Shown: piece by piece, positions 50,874-59,360 of the stretch | How positions within the stretch are numbered: position 1 is the stretch's first letter | Layout of the letters: every line of letters starts with the position of its first letter | Assembly (NCBI RefSeq): GCF_014384985.1 | Contig: NZ_JACRSX010000004.1 | Span: forward strand, 107,031-171,030 | DNA from: Jutongia huaianensis | GTDB lineage: Bacteria; Bacillota; Clostridia; Lachnospirales; Lachnospiraceae | Length of the DNA stretch: 64,000 bases | Reading direction: 5' to 3' | Translations under genes and position numbers: made by a program | Notes under the pieces: model-generated | What the model saw: only the letters and a program-made list of their open reading frames with translations | Told to the model about the DNA's origin: nothing | Database searches by the model: none

Positions 50874-51065
50874 ATGAAAAAAGATGCAAAAACCATGAAA
50901 GAAGTAGCGGAAAGATGTACCAAATACTGCCGCTGCGATAACTGTAACTGCTCAAACTCAAGCAAAGACGAAGCCATTTCCTGCCAGAACTGTACCCACT
51001 ATACTCCTGGCAAGGTATGTGATATCGATCTGTATGAGGAGATCGTGGAGAATCACGATCTGTAA
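50874..51065 (+). CDS. Cys-rich 63-residue protein, probable metal-binding
   Basis: The start has GGAGG 7 nt upstream. Eight Cys occur in 63 residues: CTKYCRCDNCNC in the first part, CQNC next, and one in KVCDIDLYEEI. Such spacing would suit zinc or an iron-sulfur site rather than an exported disulfide peptide, since there is no signal sequence. I recognise no named family. An imperfect hairpin (GCTGCTGT with ACAGCAGC) at 50803-50830 precedes it. It is the only plus-strand gene here, facing the GH13-like gene. Confidence 0.65.
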   Translation: MKKDAKTMKEVAERCTKYCRCDNCNCSNSSKDEAISCQNCTHYTPGKVCDIDLYEEIVENHDL

Positions 51066-51111
51066 TGCAGCCTGCAGCCAAAAAGCAATACGAATGTTTT
51101 GCTTTATTCAA

Positions 51112-51137
51112 AATAGCCGGATGAAAGTCCGGCTATT
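51112..51137. terminator. Terminator between the Cys-rich ORF and the GH13-like gene
   Basis: AATAGCCGGA, 6-nt loop, TCCGGCTATT: a perfect 10-bp stem. On the minus strand it is followed by TTTTG. It lies between converging genes. Confidence 0.75.
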
Positions 51138-51191
51138 ACATATATTCCGGCAAACATACCGGTTCTGCTCTTTTCAGTGATCCGGCCGTCT

Positions 51192-53165
51192 TTACCGTCC
51201 CACAAAAACAACAACCGACCGCGGTGGAACGATTGTTTTTTTCTGGCTTTCCAAGGAAGGCTTTTTATGACTTCTTTTCTTTCGTACCGGCTGTGGAACC
51301 GTACTGAAAGTATTGCCATAAGTCTCTATGGCCGGATACCACTCCCTCTCCCCCGGCAGGTTGGGCAGATCAAAGGATTTCGGCTCCCAATACATATTAA
51401 AAATGATATATATGGAGTCGTCCGGTTTTCCGGCCTTCTGCTGGTAATCACCGTACAAAAGAACTGCCAGCATCCGGCTATAATAAGAAAAGTCTGCTCT
51501 CCATGCCTGTGTGCCGTGTATGGAAACATCCGGCATACCGCATGACAGAGAATCAAACATATAAAGTTCTCTCCCCTGATGAAGCACCGGGTGTTCTTTT
51601 CGGAATGCTATGAGCTTTTTGACGTATTCTAAAATCCCGGCACGCATGCTGGTCATCCTCCAGTCAAGCCAGGTAATCTCGTTATCCTGGCAGTATGGAT
51701 TGTTATTACCTTCCTGACTGTTGCCAAACTCATCTCCCGCCAGCAGCATCGGTGTTCCCTGCGCCAGAAGCATCATTGCAAACGCATTGCGTATCTGGCA
51801 CATCCGCCGGGAAAGAATGTATTTTTTGCGGCTCTTTCCCTCTATCCCACAGTTCCAGCTGTAATTGTACTCCGTGCCATCCTGATTGCCCTCTCCGTTC
51901 TCCTCATTATGCTTCACATCATAGGATACCAGATCCATCATAGTAAATCCGTTGACATAGGTCATAAAATTAATATTGGCAATCTGCCCGCTTCCTCTCC
52001 GGAAAAATCCTGAGAAGCCCTCTACCTGCCCCTCATCGCTTTTCAGATAACGGCGTGCACAGTTCATAAATCCCTCATTATACTCTGCCAGCAGACCATT
52101 GTTCCCCGCTCCGGCAACAAGCTCTCTGTTCCAGTAATCTGTCAACAGCTTAACTCCGGATAAAATAGGGTCTGATACAAGCATCTGTGACGGCATCACC
52201 TCCTGATTAACACGAAAACCGTCCACATGATACTCCAATACCCAGTTTCTCAAACAATCCTCCATCAGACAGACGTTTGTCCCCGGCATAAAATAAATAT
52301 CCAGCAAAATTTCTATTCCTGCCTGATGCAGACTACGGACCAGAGTCTTAAACTCTACACCGGCCTGATGCGGATCTGCTGCATATGCAGCTTTCGGCGC
52401 ATAGTAATATGTCTCACTCTGTCCATATCCCCAGTAATTGATCTTCCCTTTCTCCTGAACCACATTTTCCTTATGTTTACCGGCTCCCACAGCCACAGAA
52501 TCTGTCGTTTTACCGGCAGCCTGCTTCGGCGCCCCATGAACCTTCGCACCAATCTGAATCTCATCAAACTCATAGCATGGAAGCAGCAATACTGCATTGA
52601 TCCCCAGCTCCTTTAAATACGGAATCTTCTCCCGAAGACCATCAAAGCTGCCCCGGTGTGCCACCTTCGAAGAGGCATGTCTGGTAAACCCTCTGACATG
52701 AAGCTGATACAGGATCATATCTGAAAACGGAATACTTAACGGACTGTCATCCTGCCAGTCAAAGCTTTCCAGACTGATTCCTCCCCGGATCCTGTTTCCT
52801 TCTCCCGTTCTGCGTCCCCAGCGCTCTCTGCCATGAATCACAGCCGCATAGGGATCAACGAACTCTCTGCCATCCACCTCGTACATATATTCATAGTCAC
52901 GGGACAATATATCCGCTACAGTATGCTGATCATCTGTGTCCGGACAATCCGTAATCTTTACAAAATATACACTGCCACGCCGATATTCTCTCGACAGGCG
53001 TATTCTGCAGGACGGACGTTTCTGCCCGGTCTTATATATATTCAGATAGCAGTCCCCGCCCTTCGGAATAGAAACTGCGAACTGTACACCATCCGCCACC
53101 TTTGTTACACCAAAAGGCAATGTATCTCCCTGTTTATATCGAAACAATTTCTCTGTCTTGTCCAT
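51192..53165 (-). CDS. GH13 isoamylase/GlgX-like protein lacking catalytic residues (probable pseudoenzyme)
   Basis: The 657-residue protein has the layout of GlgX/isoamylase: an N-terminal CBM48 (LPFGVTKVADGVQFAVSIPK), a TIM barrel and a C-terminal beta domain. The conserved GH13 regions are altered. Region I reads DIYFMP (289-294) where active enzymes have DVxxNH. The nucleophile position in VDGFRVNQE is Asn320 instead of Asp. The transition-state Asp of the HDGF motif is Asn405 (YVNGFTMMD). Glu361 (LLAEYNE) remains. Folding motifs such as GTPMLLAGDEFGNSQEGNNN are kept, so it is not a decaying gene. A glycogen-binding or regulatory role is likely; hydrolysis is not expected. GGAG precedes the ATG. 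Confidence 0.82.
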   Translation of the reverse strand: MDKTEKLFRYKQGDTLPFGVTKVADGVQFAVSIPKGGDCYLNIYKTGQKRPSCRIRLSREYRRGSVYFVKITDCPDTDDQHTVADILSRDYEYMYEVDGREFVDPYAAVIHGRERWGRRTGEGNRIRGGISLESFDWQDDSPLSIPFSDMILYQLHVRGFTRHASSKVAHRGSFDGLREKIPYLKELGINAVLLLPCYEFDEIQIGAKVHGAPKQAAGKTTDSVAVGAGKHKENVVQEKGKINYWGYGQSETYYYAPKAAYAADPHQAGVEFKTLVRSLHQAGIEILLDIYFMPGTNVCLMEDCLRNWVLEYHVDGFRVNQEVMPSQMLVSDPILSGVKLLTDYWNRELVAGAGNNGLLAEYNEGFMNCARRYLKSDEGQVEGFSGFFRRGSGQIANINFMTYVNGFTMMDLVSYDVKHNEENGEGNQDGTEYNYSWNCGIEGKSRKKYILSRRMCQIRNAFAMMLLAQGTPMLLAGDEFGNSQEGNNNPYCQDNEITWLDWRMTSMRAGILEYVKKLIAFRKEHPVLHQGRELYMFDSLSCGMPDVSIHGTQAWRADFSYYSRMLAVLLYGDYQQKAGKPDDSIYIIFNMYWEPKSFDLPNLPGEREWYPAIETYGNTFSTVPQPVRKKRSHKKPSLESQKKTIVPPRSVVVFVGR

Positions 53166-53292
53166 GTATCTCCAGCCTTCCCAATTGTTTTACCGTATCA
53201 ATCGTTCATAACGGTAGTATATTTTATTGTACTACATTTTCTGTCAGCGTGTCAAAAAAAATGGCACCCTCCGCATAAATTTCATTTGCCTC

Positions 53293-53320
53293 TTGCAAAA
53301 TCGCCAGTTTTCTGTAAAAT
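53293..53320 (+). promoter_or_regulatory. Probable promoter of the ABC-F gene
   Basis: TTGCAA and TAAAAT with a 16-nt spacer, about 75 nt before the ATG. It lies in a 234-nt divergent gap that otherwise shows no clear motif. Confidence 0.45.
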
Positions 53321-53399
53321 AGAGAGGTGTATGCCTTATTATAGGGAATATGCTTTATAATATGTAATTAACGAATTTGAGCACGAATGGAGGATTTCG

Positions 53400-55031
53400 A
53401 TGATACAAGCAAGCAATGTCACATTACGTCTTGGCAAAAAGGCCCTCTTTGAGGATGTAAATATCAAGTTTACCGAAGGCAACTGTTATGGACTGATCGG
53501 TGCCAACGGTGCCGGTAAATCAACTTTTCTGAAAATTTTGAACGGCGAGATCGAACCGTCAAAAGGTGATATCATTATCACACCGGGACAGCGTCTTTCT
53601 TTCCTGAAACAGGACCACTTCCAGTATGATGCGTATTCTGTACTGGATACCGTTATTATGGGAAATGAGCGTCTTTACCAGATCATGAAGGAAAAGGACG
53701 AGATCTACGCAAAACCGGATTTCAGTGATGAGGACGGTATCCGTGCAGCTGAGCTTGAAGAGGAATTTGCTACTATGAATGGATGGGAAGCGGAATCCGA
53801 TGCTGCTACTCTCCTGAATGGACTTGGCGTACCTACCGAGACACATTCTATGATGATGAGCGAGCTGCCTGCCAATGAGAAGGTGAAAATCCTCCTGGCA
53901 CAGGCACTTTTTGGTAATCCTGATATTCTCCTGCTTGACGAGCCGACCAACCACCTGGATCTGGAAGCGATCCGCTGGCTGGAGGATTTCCTGATTGATT
54001 TTGACAATACCGTGATCGTGGTATCACACGACCGTTATTTTCTGAACAAGGTCTGCACCCATATTGCAGATATTGATTATGCCAAAATCCAGCTTTATGC
54101 CGGAAACTATGACTTCTGGTATGAGTCAAGCCAGTTGATGATCAAACAGATGAAAGAAGCAAATAAGAAGAAAGAGGAAAAAATCAAGGAGCTGCAGGAA
54201 TTTATCCAGCGATTCAGCGCCAACGCTTCCAAGTCGAAGCAGGCAACCTCCAGAAAACGTGCATTGGAAAAAATTGAGCTGGACGATATGAAACCTTCCA
54301 GCCGTAAATATCCTTATATTGATTTCCGTCCGGAGCGCGAGATCGGTAATGAGGTTCTTACCGTAGAACATCTTTCCAAGACTATTGACGGAGTAAAGGT
54401 TCTGGATGATATTTCCTTTATCATCGGCCGCGAAGATAAGGTTGCTTTCGTAGGAAGCAATACGATCGCCGCTACTACCCTGTTCCAGATCCTTGCCGGA
54501 GAAATGGAACCGGATGAGGGATCTTACAAGTGGGGCGTGACCACAAGCTTCTCTTACTTCCCGAAGGACAATACAGAGCTTTTTGCCAGTGATGACACGA
54601 TTGTTGACTGGCTGATGCCATTCTCTCCGGAGAAGGATCCGACCTATGTACGTGGTTTCCTCGGTCGTATGCTTTTCCCTGGTGAAGACGGTATCAAGAA
54701 AGTGAATGTCCTTTCCGGTGGTGAACGTGTCCGTGTTATGCTGTCCAAGATGATGATCCTTGCATCCAATATTTTGATCATGGATGAGCCAACCAACCAT
54801 CTGGATATGGAATCTATCACTGCATTAAATAATGGTCTGATCAAATTTCCAGGCGTGGTACTCTTCACCTCGCAGGATCATCAGTTTATCCAGACGATTG
54901 CCAACCGTATTATGGAGATCACACCGGGCGGTCTGATCGATAAGATTTCTACCTACGACGAATATCTGGACAGTGATGAAATGGCCCGCAAGAGACAGCT
55001 TCTGTCTGTACAGAATGAAGATGAAGATTAA
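53400..55031 (+). CDS. ABC-F ATPase (YbiT-like translation factor)
   Basis: ABC-F proteins bind the ribosomal E site and help translation or confer drug protection. Two ATP-binding cassettes are present: first Walker A GLIGANGAGKST, signature LPANEKVKILLAQALFGNP and Walker B LLLDEPTNHLD. The second has GSNTIAATTLF at Walker A, where the usual Gly-Lys-Ser/Thr is missing, LSGGERVRVMLSKMMILASN, and LIMDEPTNHLD. The inter-domain linker (about residues 240-300) is short and basic. Length of 543 residues and sequence fit YbiT-like housekeeping ABC-F proteins better than resistance types. GGAGG precedes the ATG. Confidence 0.9.
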   Translation: MIQASNVTLRLGKKALFEDVNIKFTEGNCYGLIGANGAGKSTFLKILNGEIEPSKGDIIITPGQRLSFLKQDHFQYDAYSVLDTVIMGNERLYQIMKEKDEIYAKPDFSDEDGIRAAELEEEFATMNGWEAESDAATLLNGLGVPTETHSMMMSELPANEKVKILLAQALFGNPDILLLDEPTNHLDLEAIRWLEDFLIDFDNTVIVVSHDRYFLNKVCTHIADIDYAKIQLYAGNYDFWYESSQLMIKQMKEANKKKEEKIKELQEFIQRFSANASKSKQATSRKRALEKIELDDMKPSSRKYPYIDFRPEREIGNEVLTVEHLSKTIDGVKVLDDISFIIGREDKVAFVGSNTIAATTLFQILAGEMEPDEGSYKWGVTTSFSYFPKDNTELFASDDTIVDWLMPFSPEKDPTYVRGFLGRMLFPGEDGIKKVNVLSGGERVRVMLSKMMILASNILIMDEPTNHLDMESITALNNGLIKFPGVVLFTSQDHQFIQTIANRIMEITPGGLIDKISTYDEYLDSDEMARKRQLLSVQNEDED

Positions 55032-55091
55032 TGTATCAATTATTGATTCTAATTTATAAAATGACTGATAAACGGAAATTTATCGTACAAA

Positions 55092-55135
55092 ACAGAGAGG
55101 AATATGAAACTTATTCATATTCCTCTCTGTTTTTA
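55092..55135. terminator. Bidirectional terminator between the ABC-F gene and lgt
   Basis: A perfect 17-bp stem with a 5-nt loop is followed by TTTTT on the plus strand and by TTTTG on the minus strand. It serves both converging genes. Confidence 0.92.
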
Positions 55136-55205
55136 ATTATTTATATTGTTTTATGTGTTCATTTTATGTCTTGTCTAAACACTGCACACCTGCTTGTATC
55201 CTTTA

Positions 55206-56075
55206 TCAGGCAGTCTTTTTTTCCTGCCGCCCTTTTACATACTGATAGATCAGGATTCCTGCCGATGCCACTACCAATACTCCGGAAAGCACCTGAGAAA
55301 CCGCTACACCTGTTCCGAAAAAGATCAACTGGTCTGTCCGCAGACCCTCGATCCATACTCTGCCCAGACCATACCCCAGCAGATAGATCAAAAAGATCTG
55401 ACCATTATATTTGCGATGCTTTGTAAAAAGCAGCAATACGACCAGCACGCCAACATTCCAAAGAGATTCATAAAGAAATGTCGGATGAACCTGAATGTAT
55501 CTGGTTCCGTCAATTTCTACAATATGCTTCAACACGGCGTGCGTCAGATTGGAGGATGCCACGTCACTCTCTTTGAGCTGCATAGCAAACAGACCATTGG
55601 TATATCCACCAAACGCCTCCCGGTTACAGAAATTGCCCCAACGGCCAATGAGCTGCCCCGTGATCAGACCGACACAGGCAGTATCCAGCAGCTGAAAGAA
55701 ATTCTGCTTCCGAACCTTTCCAAAGATAATAGTTGTGATCACACCGGCGATCACACCGCCGTAAATCGCAAGACCGCCACCACGGGTATTAAATATCTGC
55801 GGCAAATTATCCTTATAGTAATCCCAACTAAATACAACATAATATATTCTCGCACCAATCACAGCAAATACAATATCCCACAGCGCAAGATCCAGATAAA
55901 GATCCGGCTCCTGCCCGGTGCGCTTTGCCTGAAATGCTGTCATCAGATATCCCATCACCATACCAAATGCAATGATCATTCCATAAAATGCAATCGTGAA
56001 ACCACCAATGGTAATGCCTTTCCCCAGTGATGCAATTTCTATCCCCAGATGGGGAAATCGAATGTCCGGAGCCAT
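55206..56075 (-). CDS. lgt: Prolipoprotein diacylglyceryl transferase
   Basis: Lgt attaches diacylglycerol to the lipobox Cys of lipoproteins. The family signature is GQLIGRWGNFCNREAFGG, with HPTFLYESLWN and RTDQLIFFG further on. About seven membrane helices. The ATG at 56075 has AAAGGAG 7 nt upstream and gives 289 residues. It follows ychF across the 168-bp structured element. Confidence 0.94.
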   Translation of the reverse strand: MAPDIRFPHLGIEIASLGKGITIGGFTIAFYGMIIAFGMVMGYLMTAFQAKRTGQEPDLYLDLALWDIVFAVIGARIYYVVFSWDYYKDNLPQIFNTRGGGLAIYGGVIAGVITTIIFGKVRKQNFFQLLDTACVGLITGQLIGRWGNFCNREAFGGYTNGLFAMQLKESDVASSNLTHAVLKHIVEIDGTRYIQVHPTFLYESLWNVGVLVVLLLFTKHRKYNGQIFLIYLLGYGLGRVWIEGLRTDQLIFFGTGVAVSQVLSGVLVVASAGILIYQYVKGRQEKKTA

Positions 56076-56143
56076 ATAAAGTTCTCCTTTCTTTATTTGC
56101 TTTGTCAGCAAACCTGTCAGTCTTTATTTATTCGTCCATATAT

Positions 56144-56311
56144 GATTCAGAGCCACATACCGCAGACCCGCCTGCTAACGCAGGCTCTCGCTGCTTTGCA
56201 GCTTTTGTCTGCGGTTGAGGGGATTGACCCCTCATGAAATCAACGAAAGAAACTACTTTTCAAACAAGTTTGACATAGTTTCTTTCGCTGATTTCTATGT
56301 GGCTCTAAATC
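56144..56311. repeat. 168-bp fully foldable junction element (MITE-like or structured RNA)
   Basis: The segment folds almost completely. The outer arms GATTCAGAGCCACATA (56144-56159) and TATGTGGCTCTAAATC (56296-56311) pair at 15 of 16 positions. Inside are three stems. Stem A is 56160-56167 with 56207-56214 and encloses two small hairpins (56170-56185 and 56190-56202). Stem B is 56217-56222 with 56228-56233. Stem C has 20-nt arms (56236-56255 and 56276-56295) with one mismatch. There is no T-run after it on either strand, so it is not a simple terminator. It fills the gap between the ychF stop and lgt. Confidence 0.8.
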
Positions 56312-56314
56312 GTT

Positions 56315-57415
56315 TTACACATTAAAACGGAATAATACAACGTCGCCGTCCTGTACAACGTAGTCTTTTCCTTCGGAACGGACAAGTCCTTTTTCTTTCG
56401 CCGCATTCATGCTGCCCTGCTCTACCAGATTGTCGTAGCTTACAACCTCTGCACGAATAAAGCCGCGTTCAAAGTCTGTATGAATCTTTCCTGCTGCCTG
56501 AGGAGCCTTTGTACCCCTCTCGATCGTCCACGCACGGCTCTCATCCGGACCGGTTGTCAGATAGCTGATCAGCCCCAGCAGATTGTAGCTTGCAGAGATC
56601 AGCTTGTCTAAGCCGGACTCCGAAAGTCCCAGATCCTCCAGGAATTCTTTCTTTTCGTCCTCCTCCAGCTCTGCAATTTCCTGCTCGATCTGTGCACAGA
56701 TCACAAATACCTCTGAGCCTTCCTGCTTTGCAAACTCACGAACCTTCGCTACATAGTCATTAGAAGCTGCATCATCCGCCAGATCGTCCTCTGATACATT
56801 TGCAGCATAGATTGTCGGCTTGTATGTCAGCAGATTAAAGCTTTCCAGCAATGCTTTCTCGTCATCATCCTCCGGCTCATAGGTCTTCGCCAGATTACCA
56901 TCTTCCATATGCTTCTTGAGCTTCTCCACCAACTCTGTCTCTTTCACAAGTGTCTTATCATTCTTAACACTCTTCACCAGCTTTGCATAACGTCTTTCCA
57001 ATATCTCCATATCCGAGAACAGCAGCTCCAAATTGATCGTCTCAATATCACGGACCGGATCAACACTTCCATCTACATGCACAATATTGGAATCATCAAA
57101 ACAACGTACCACATGAACGATGGCATCAACCTCACGGATATTGGCAAGGAACTGATTACCAAGTCCCTCCCCTTTGGATGCGCCCTTTACCAGACCTGCG
57201 ATATCTACAAACTCAATCGTTGCATGAACTACCTTTGCTGACTGGTGCATTTCTGCCAAAACATCCAGCCGCTTGTCCGGAACAGGTACGATACCAACAT
57301 TTGGTTCAATCGTACAGAATGGGTAGTTGGCGGCCTCTGCTGCACCGGCCTTTGTGAGTGAGTTAAAAAGTGTACTTTTTCCTACGTTTGGAAGTCCTAC
57401 AATTCCTAGTTTCAT
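56315..57415 (-). CDS. ychF: Ribosome-binding ATPase YchF
   Basis: YchF is a universally conserved OBG-family ATPase that binds ribosomes. GLPNVGKSTLF is the P-loop, FVDIAGLVKGASKGEGLGNQ is switch II, and NVSEDDLAD stands at the variant G4 position that shifts specificity to ATP. The C-terminal TGS domain includes GFIRAEVVSYDNLVEQGSMN and ends VVLFRFNV. Length is 366. It flanks the integrase end of the accessory island. Confidence 0.97.
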   Translation of the reverse strand: MKLGIVGLPNVGKSTLFNSLTKAGAAEAANYPFCTIEPNVGIVPVPDKRLDVLAEMHQSAKVVHATIEFVDIAGLVKGASKGEGLGNQFLANIREVDAIVHVVRCFDDSNIVHVDGSVDPVRDIETINLELLFSDMEILERRYAKLVKSVKNDKTLVKETELVEKLKKHMEDGNLAKTYEPEDDDEKALLESFNLLTYKPTIYAANVSEDDLADDAASNDYVAKVREFAKQEGSEVFVICAQIEQEIAELEEDEKKEFLEDLGLSESGLDKLISASYNLLGLISYLTTGPDESRAWTIERGTKAPQAAGKIHTDFERGFIRAEVVSYDNLVEQGSMNAAKEKGLVRSEGKDYVVQDGDVVLFRFNV

Positions 57416-57480
57416 TTTCTATCTTTCCTTTCTTTGTTAAGCCTTTATTTTATGGTGTTTCGGCGTAACTGCGGCAAGCG

Positions 57481-57506
57481 TTTACACCATTTTTTACACC
57501 ATTTTC
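57481..57506. repeat. Tandem 13-bp repeat at the integrase 3' end, candidate attachment core
   Basis: TTTACACCATTTT is followed directly by TTACACCATTTTC. The second copy contains the integrase stop codon. Integrase genes of this type often end at their attachment site, and the other side is the conserved ychF gene, so the junction is expected between 57420 and 57506. The partner att site is not visible in the window. Confidence 0.35.
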
Positions 57507-58624
57507 AGCATTCTTTCAACTTTTTCTACTTCCTTCTTCTTTTCATCATCCGTCAAATGGACATACAAATTCATTGTAATGCCAATATTCGAATGACCCA
57601 GAAGCAGCTGTAGCGTCTTAGGTCGCATTCCTGCCTCAATACATCTGGTAGCATATGTATGACGAAGCGTATGCATTGAGAAAGAGTCCATCCCTGCTTT
57701 TTGTGCTAATTTAAACAACGAAGTATCATAAACAGAATTTTTGGTCGGTTCCCCTTTTCTGCAGAGGAAAACAAATTCTTTATACTGTGGATCAACATCT
57801 TTCAAAGAAAACATCTTCATCTTTTGACACTCCAAGATTCTGATGCACTCAGCCGTCATAGGAATTTCCCTGTAACCGCTTTTGCTCTTTGGCGGACCTA
57901 TACGCCACTCTCCAGTAGCATGTCTGTATTCCATACTTCTCTCAATACGGATCACACCCTTCTTAAAATCAATATCAGACCACTTCAGCCCAATCATCTC
58001 TCCGGTTCGAAGTCCTGTCTGCAGCAAAAAGGCAAATTGATTATAATTGCTTGTCCCATATGCAACATCCAGAAACCGTTTTTGTTCCTCTACCGTAAGA
58101 ACTCTTCGTTTCTTAGGCTTCTTACTTTGGGGAATCTTCACTGTTTTTTTAACAGGATTTCGCAATAATATATCATTTTCAACTGCGGCTTCAAACAAAG
58201 TATATAGGGTAACCCTGCACTGATAGATTGTACTTTCAGCATATTGAGGTGCCATCTCATTCAAAATCTGTTGACAATGTATTGGTTTTACATCTGCTAA
58301 ATGCATCCTTCCGATATGATCTTTGATATTGTTTTCATATCGTTCTGTGTAATTTCTCCGTGTGTTCGGTCGAATAGTAGGACCTTTTACACTATTTAAG
58401 AAATAATCAAACCACGCATCCACTGTCATACTATCACCGGCAGATAGATCAGAATTCCGATCTATATACGCTGCTTCTGCCAGCCATCGACGACACTCTT
58501 GAAGTTTTTTGAAATACTTCTGTTTTCTTTTACCTCTCTTGTCAACGAATCTTGCAGTATAACGCCCATCTTTCCTTTGAGCAATTCCAACTCCAAGTTC
58601 ATGACCTTTCAGGTCTTGTCCCAT
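57494..58624 (-). CDS. int: Tyrosine recombinase (Tn916-type integrase)
   Basis: The 376-residue integrase has an N-terminal arm-binding domain (RKDGRYTARFVDKRGKRKQK), a SAM-like core-binding domain and the catalytic domain. Catalytic residues are visible: Arg in LQTGLRTGEMIGLKW, HTLRH, LLGHSNIG, and Tyr in MNLYVHL. It would drive excision and integration of the island. AAAGGAGG precedes the ATG. The next gene upstream is a small excisionase. Base composition becomes visibly more AT-rich from here to the right edge, consistent with transfer. Confidence 0.94.
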   Translation of the reverse strand: MGQDLKGHELGVGIAQRKDGRYTARFVDKRGKRKQKYFKKLQECRRWLAEAAYIDRNSDLSAGDSMTVDAWFDYFLNSVKGPTIRPNTRRNYTERYENNIKDHIGRMHLADVKPIHCQQILNEMAPQYAESTIYQCRVTLYTLFEAAVENDILLRNPVKKTVKIPQSKKPKKRRVLTVEEQKRFLDVAYGTSNYNQFAFLLQTGLRTGEMIGLKWSDIDFKKGVIRIERSMEYRHATGEWRIGPPKSKSGYREIPMTAECIRILECQKMKMFSLKDVDPQYKEFVFLCRKGEPTKNSVYDTSLFKLAQKAGMDSFSMHTLRHTYATRCIEAGMRPKTLQLLLGHSNIGITMNLYVHLTDDEKKKEVEKVERMLKMV

Positions 58625-58715
58625 GTATAAGCCTCCTTTTATCCAAAGAAAAGCTCAATACAGCACATTGTATTGTACCATATTCACTCTTCTTTGTCCA
58701 CAAAGAACCCGGTAG

Positions 58716-58931
58716 CTATATCTCCAGTTCCTTGTCAATGAAGGCTTCAAAAGCTTTCCTTTTTATCAAACGCTTTCTACCAACAAATAAAACAAATGGG
58801 CAGCGTGGATCTAGTGTAAGCTCTCTGAGCTTATTCTGTCCAATTCCGCTTAAAGCATTTGCCTCATTAATCGACAATAACAATTTTTCAGATATTCTGA
58901 CTTCCTGTTTTTCTTTCGTCTTTTCTCCCAT
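58716..58931 (-). CDS. xis: Excisionase-like small DNA-binding protein
   Basis: The 71-residue basic protein (start MGEKTKEKQEVRISEKLLLS) contains a winged-helix of the Tn916 Xis/MerR-like type: INEANALSGIGQNKLRELTL, then PFVLFVGRKRLIKRKAFEAF. Excisionases steer the integrase toward excision. GAGGTGAT lies just before the ATG at 58931; the longer frame to 58964 has no site. It sits 91 nt upstream of int in the same direction. Confidence 0.82.
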   Translation of the reverse strand: MGEKTKEKQEVRISEKLLLSINEANALSGIGQNKLRELTLDPRCPFVLFVGRKRLIKRKAFEAFIDKELEI

Positions 58932-59081
58932 AAAATCACCTCGTAATAAATCATCATTCAACATCTGCTCTTTATTTTCTGCATAATACTAACAATGCCA
59001 GATAATGAAACAGCAAGCATCGATGTTAGTCACATAGAACAAATCATTTGTTCCTTGTTTGACTTATACATCAACAACAGA

Positions 59082-59297
59082 CTATTTCTCATCCATGCTT
59101 TCTAAAAGACCTGATGGAATGATCTTTTCCATTTCAAGCTTATAGAGTACCAAACGAAGTATGTATTCTGGAATAACCCTATTTCCAAGTTCCCAGTCTT
59201 GGTAAGTTCGATATGGCATGTAAAAATACTTCGCCATATCCTTCTGCTTCATTCCGGATAATCTACGAGCTTCTTTTAATAATTCATATCCTTTCAT
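59082..59297 (-). CDS. Small helix-turn-helix protein
   Basis: The 71-residue protein has a Cro/XRE-like helix-turn-helix (LLKEARRLSGMKQKDMAKYF then MPYRTYQDWELGNRVIPEYI). It is typical of small regulators beside int and xis in conjugative elements. The ATG at 59297 has GGAAGGTGG 6 nt upstream. A consensus promoter overlapped by GCGTAT sites lies directly upstream, suggesting tight control of the excision genes or autoregulation. Confidence 0.8.
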   Translation of the reverse strand: MKGYELLKEARRLSGMKQKDMAKYFYMPYRTYQDWELGNRVIPEYILRLVLYKLEMEKIIPSGLLESMDEK

Positions 59298-59320
59298 ATT
59301 GCCACCTTCCAATAATTTTA

Positions 59321-59360
59321 GCGTATAACAATATTATATACGCTATGCGTATTTTGTCAA
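59321..59360 (-). promoter_or_regulatory. Promoter with three GCGTAT half-sites
   Basis: Perfect TTGACA (59355-59360) and TATAAT (59333-59338) on the minus strand, spacer 16 nt. GCGTATA (59321-59327) and TATACGC (59337-59343) form one dyad across the -10. ATACGC (59338-59343) and GCGTAT (59347-59352) form a second within the spacer. A repressor bound here would block the promoter. Confidence 0.72.

Noticed and set aside
56144..56311. Ordinary terminator between ychF and lgt
   Set aside because: The structure is a multi-stem junction with no T-run on either strand.
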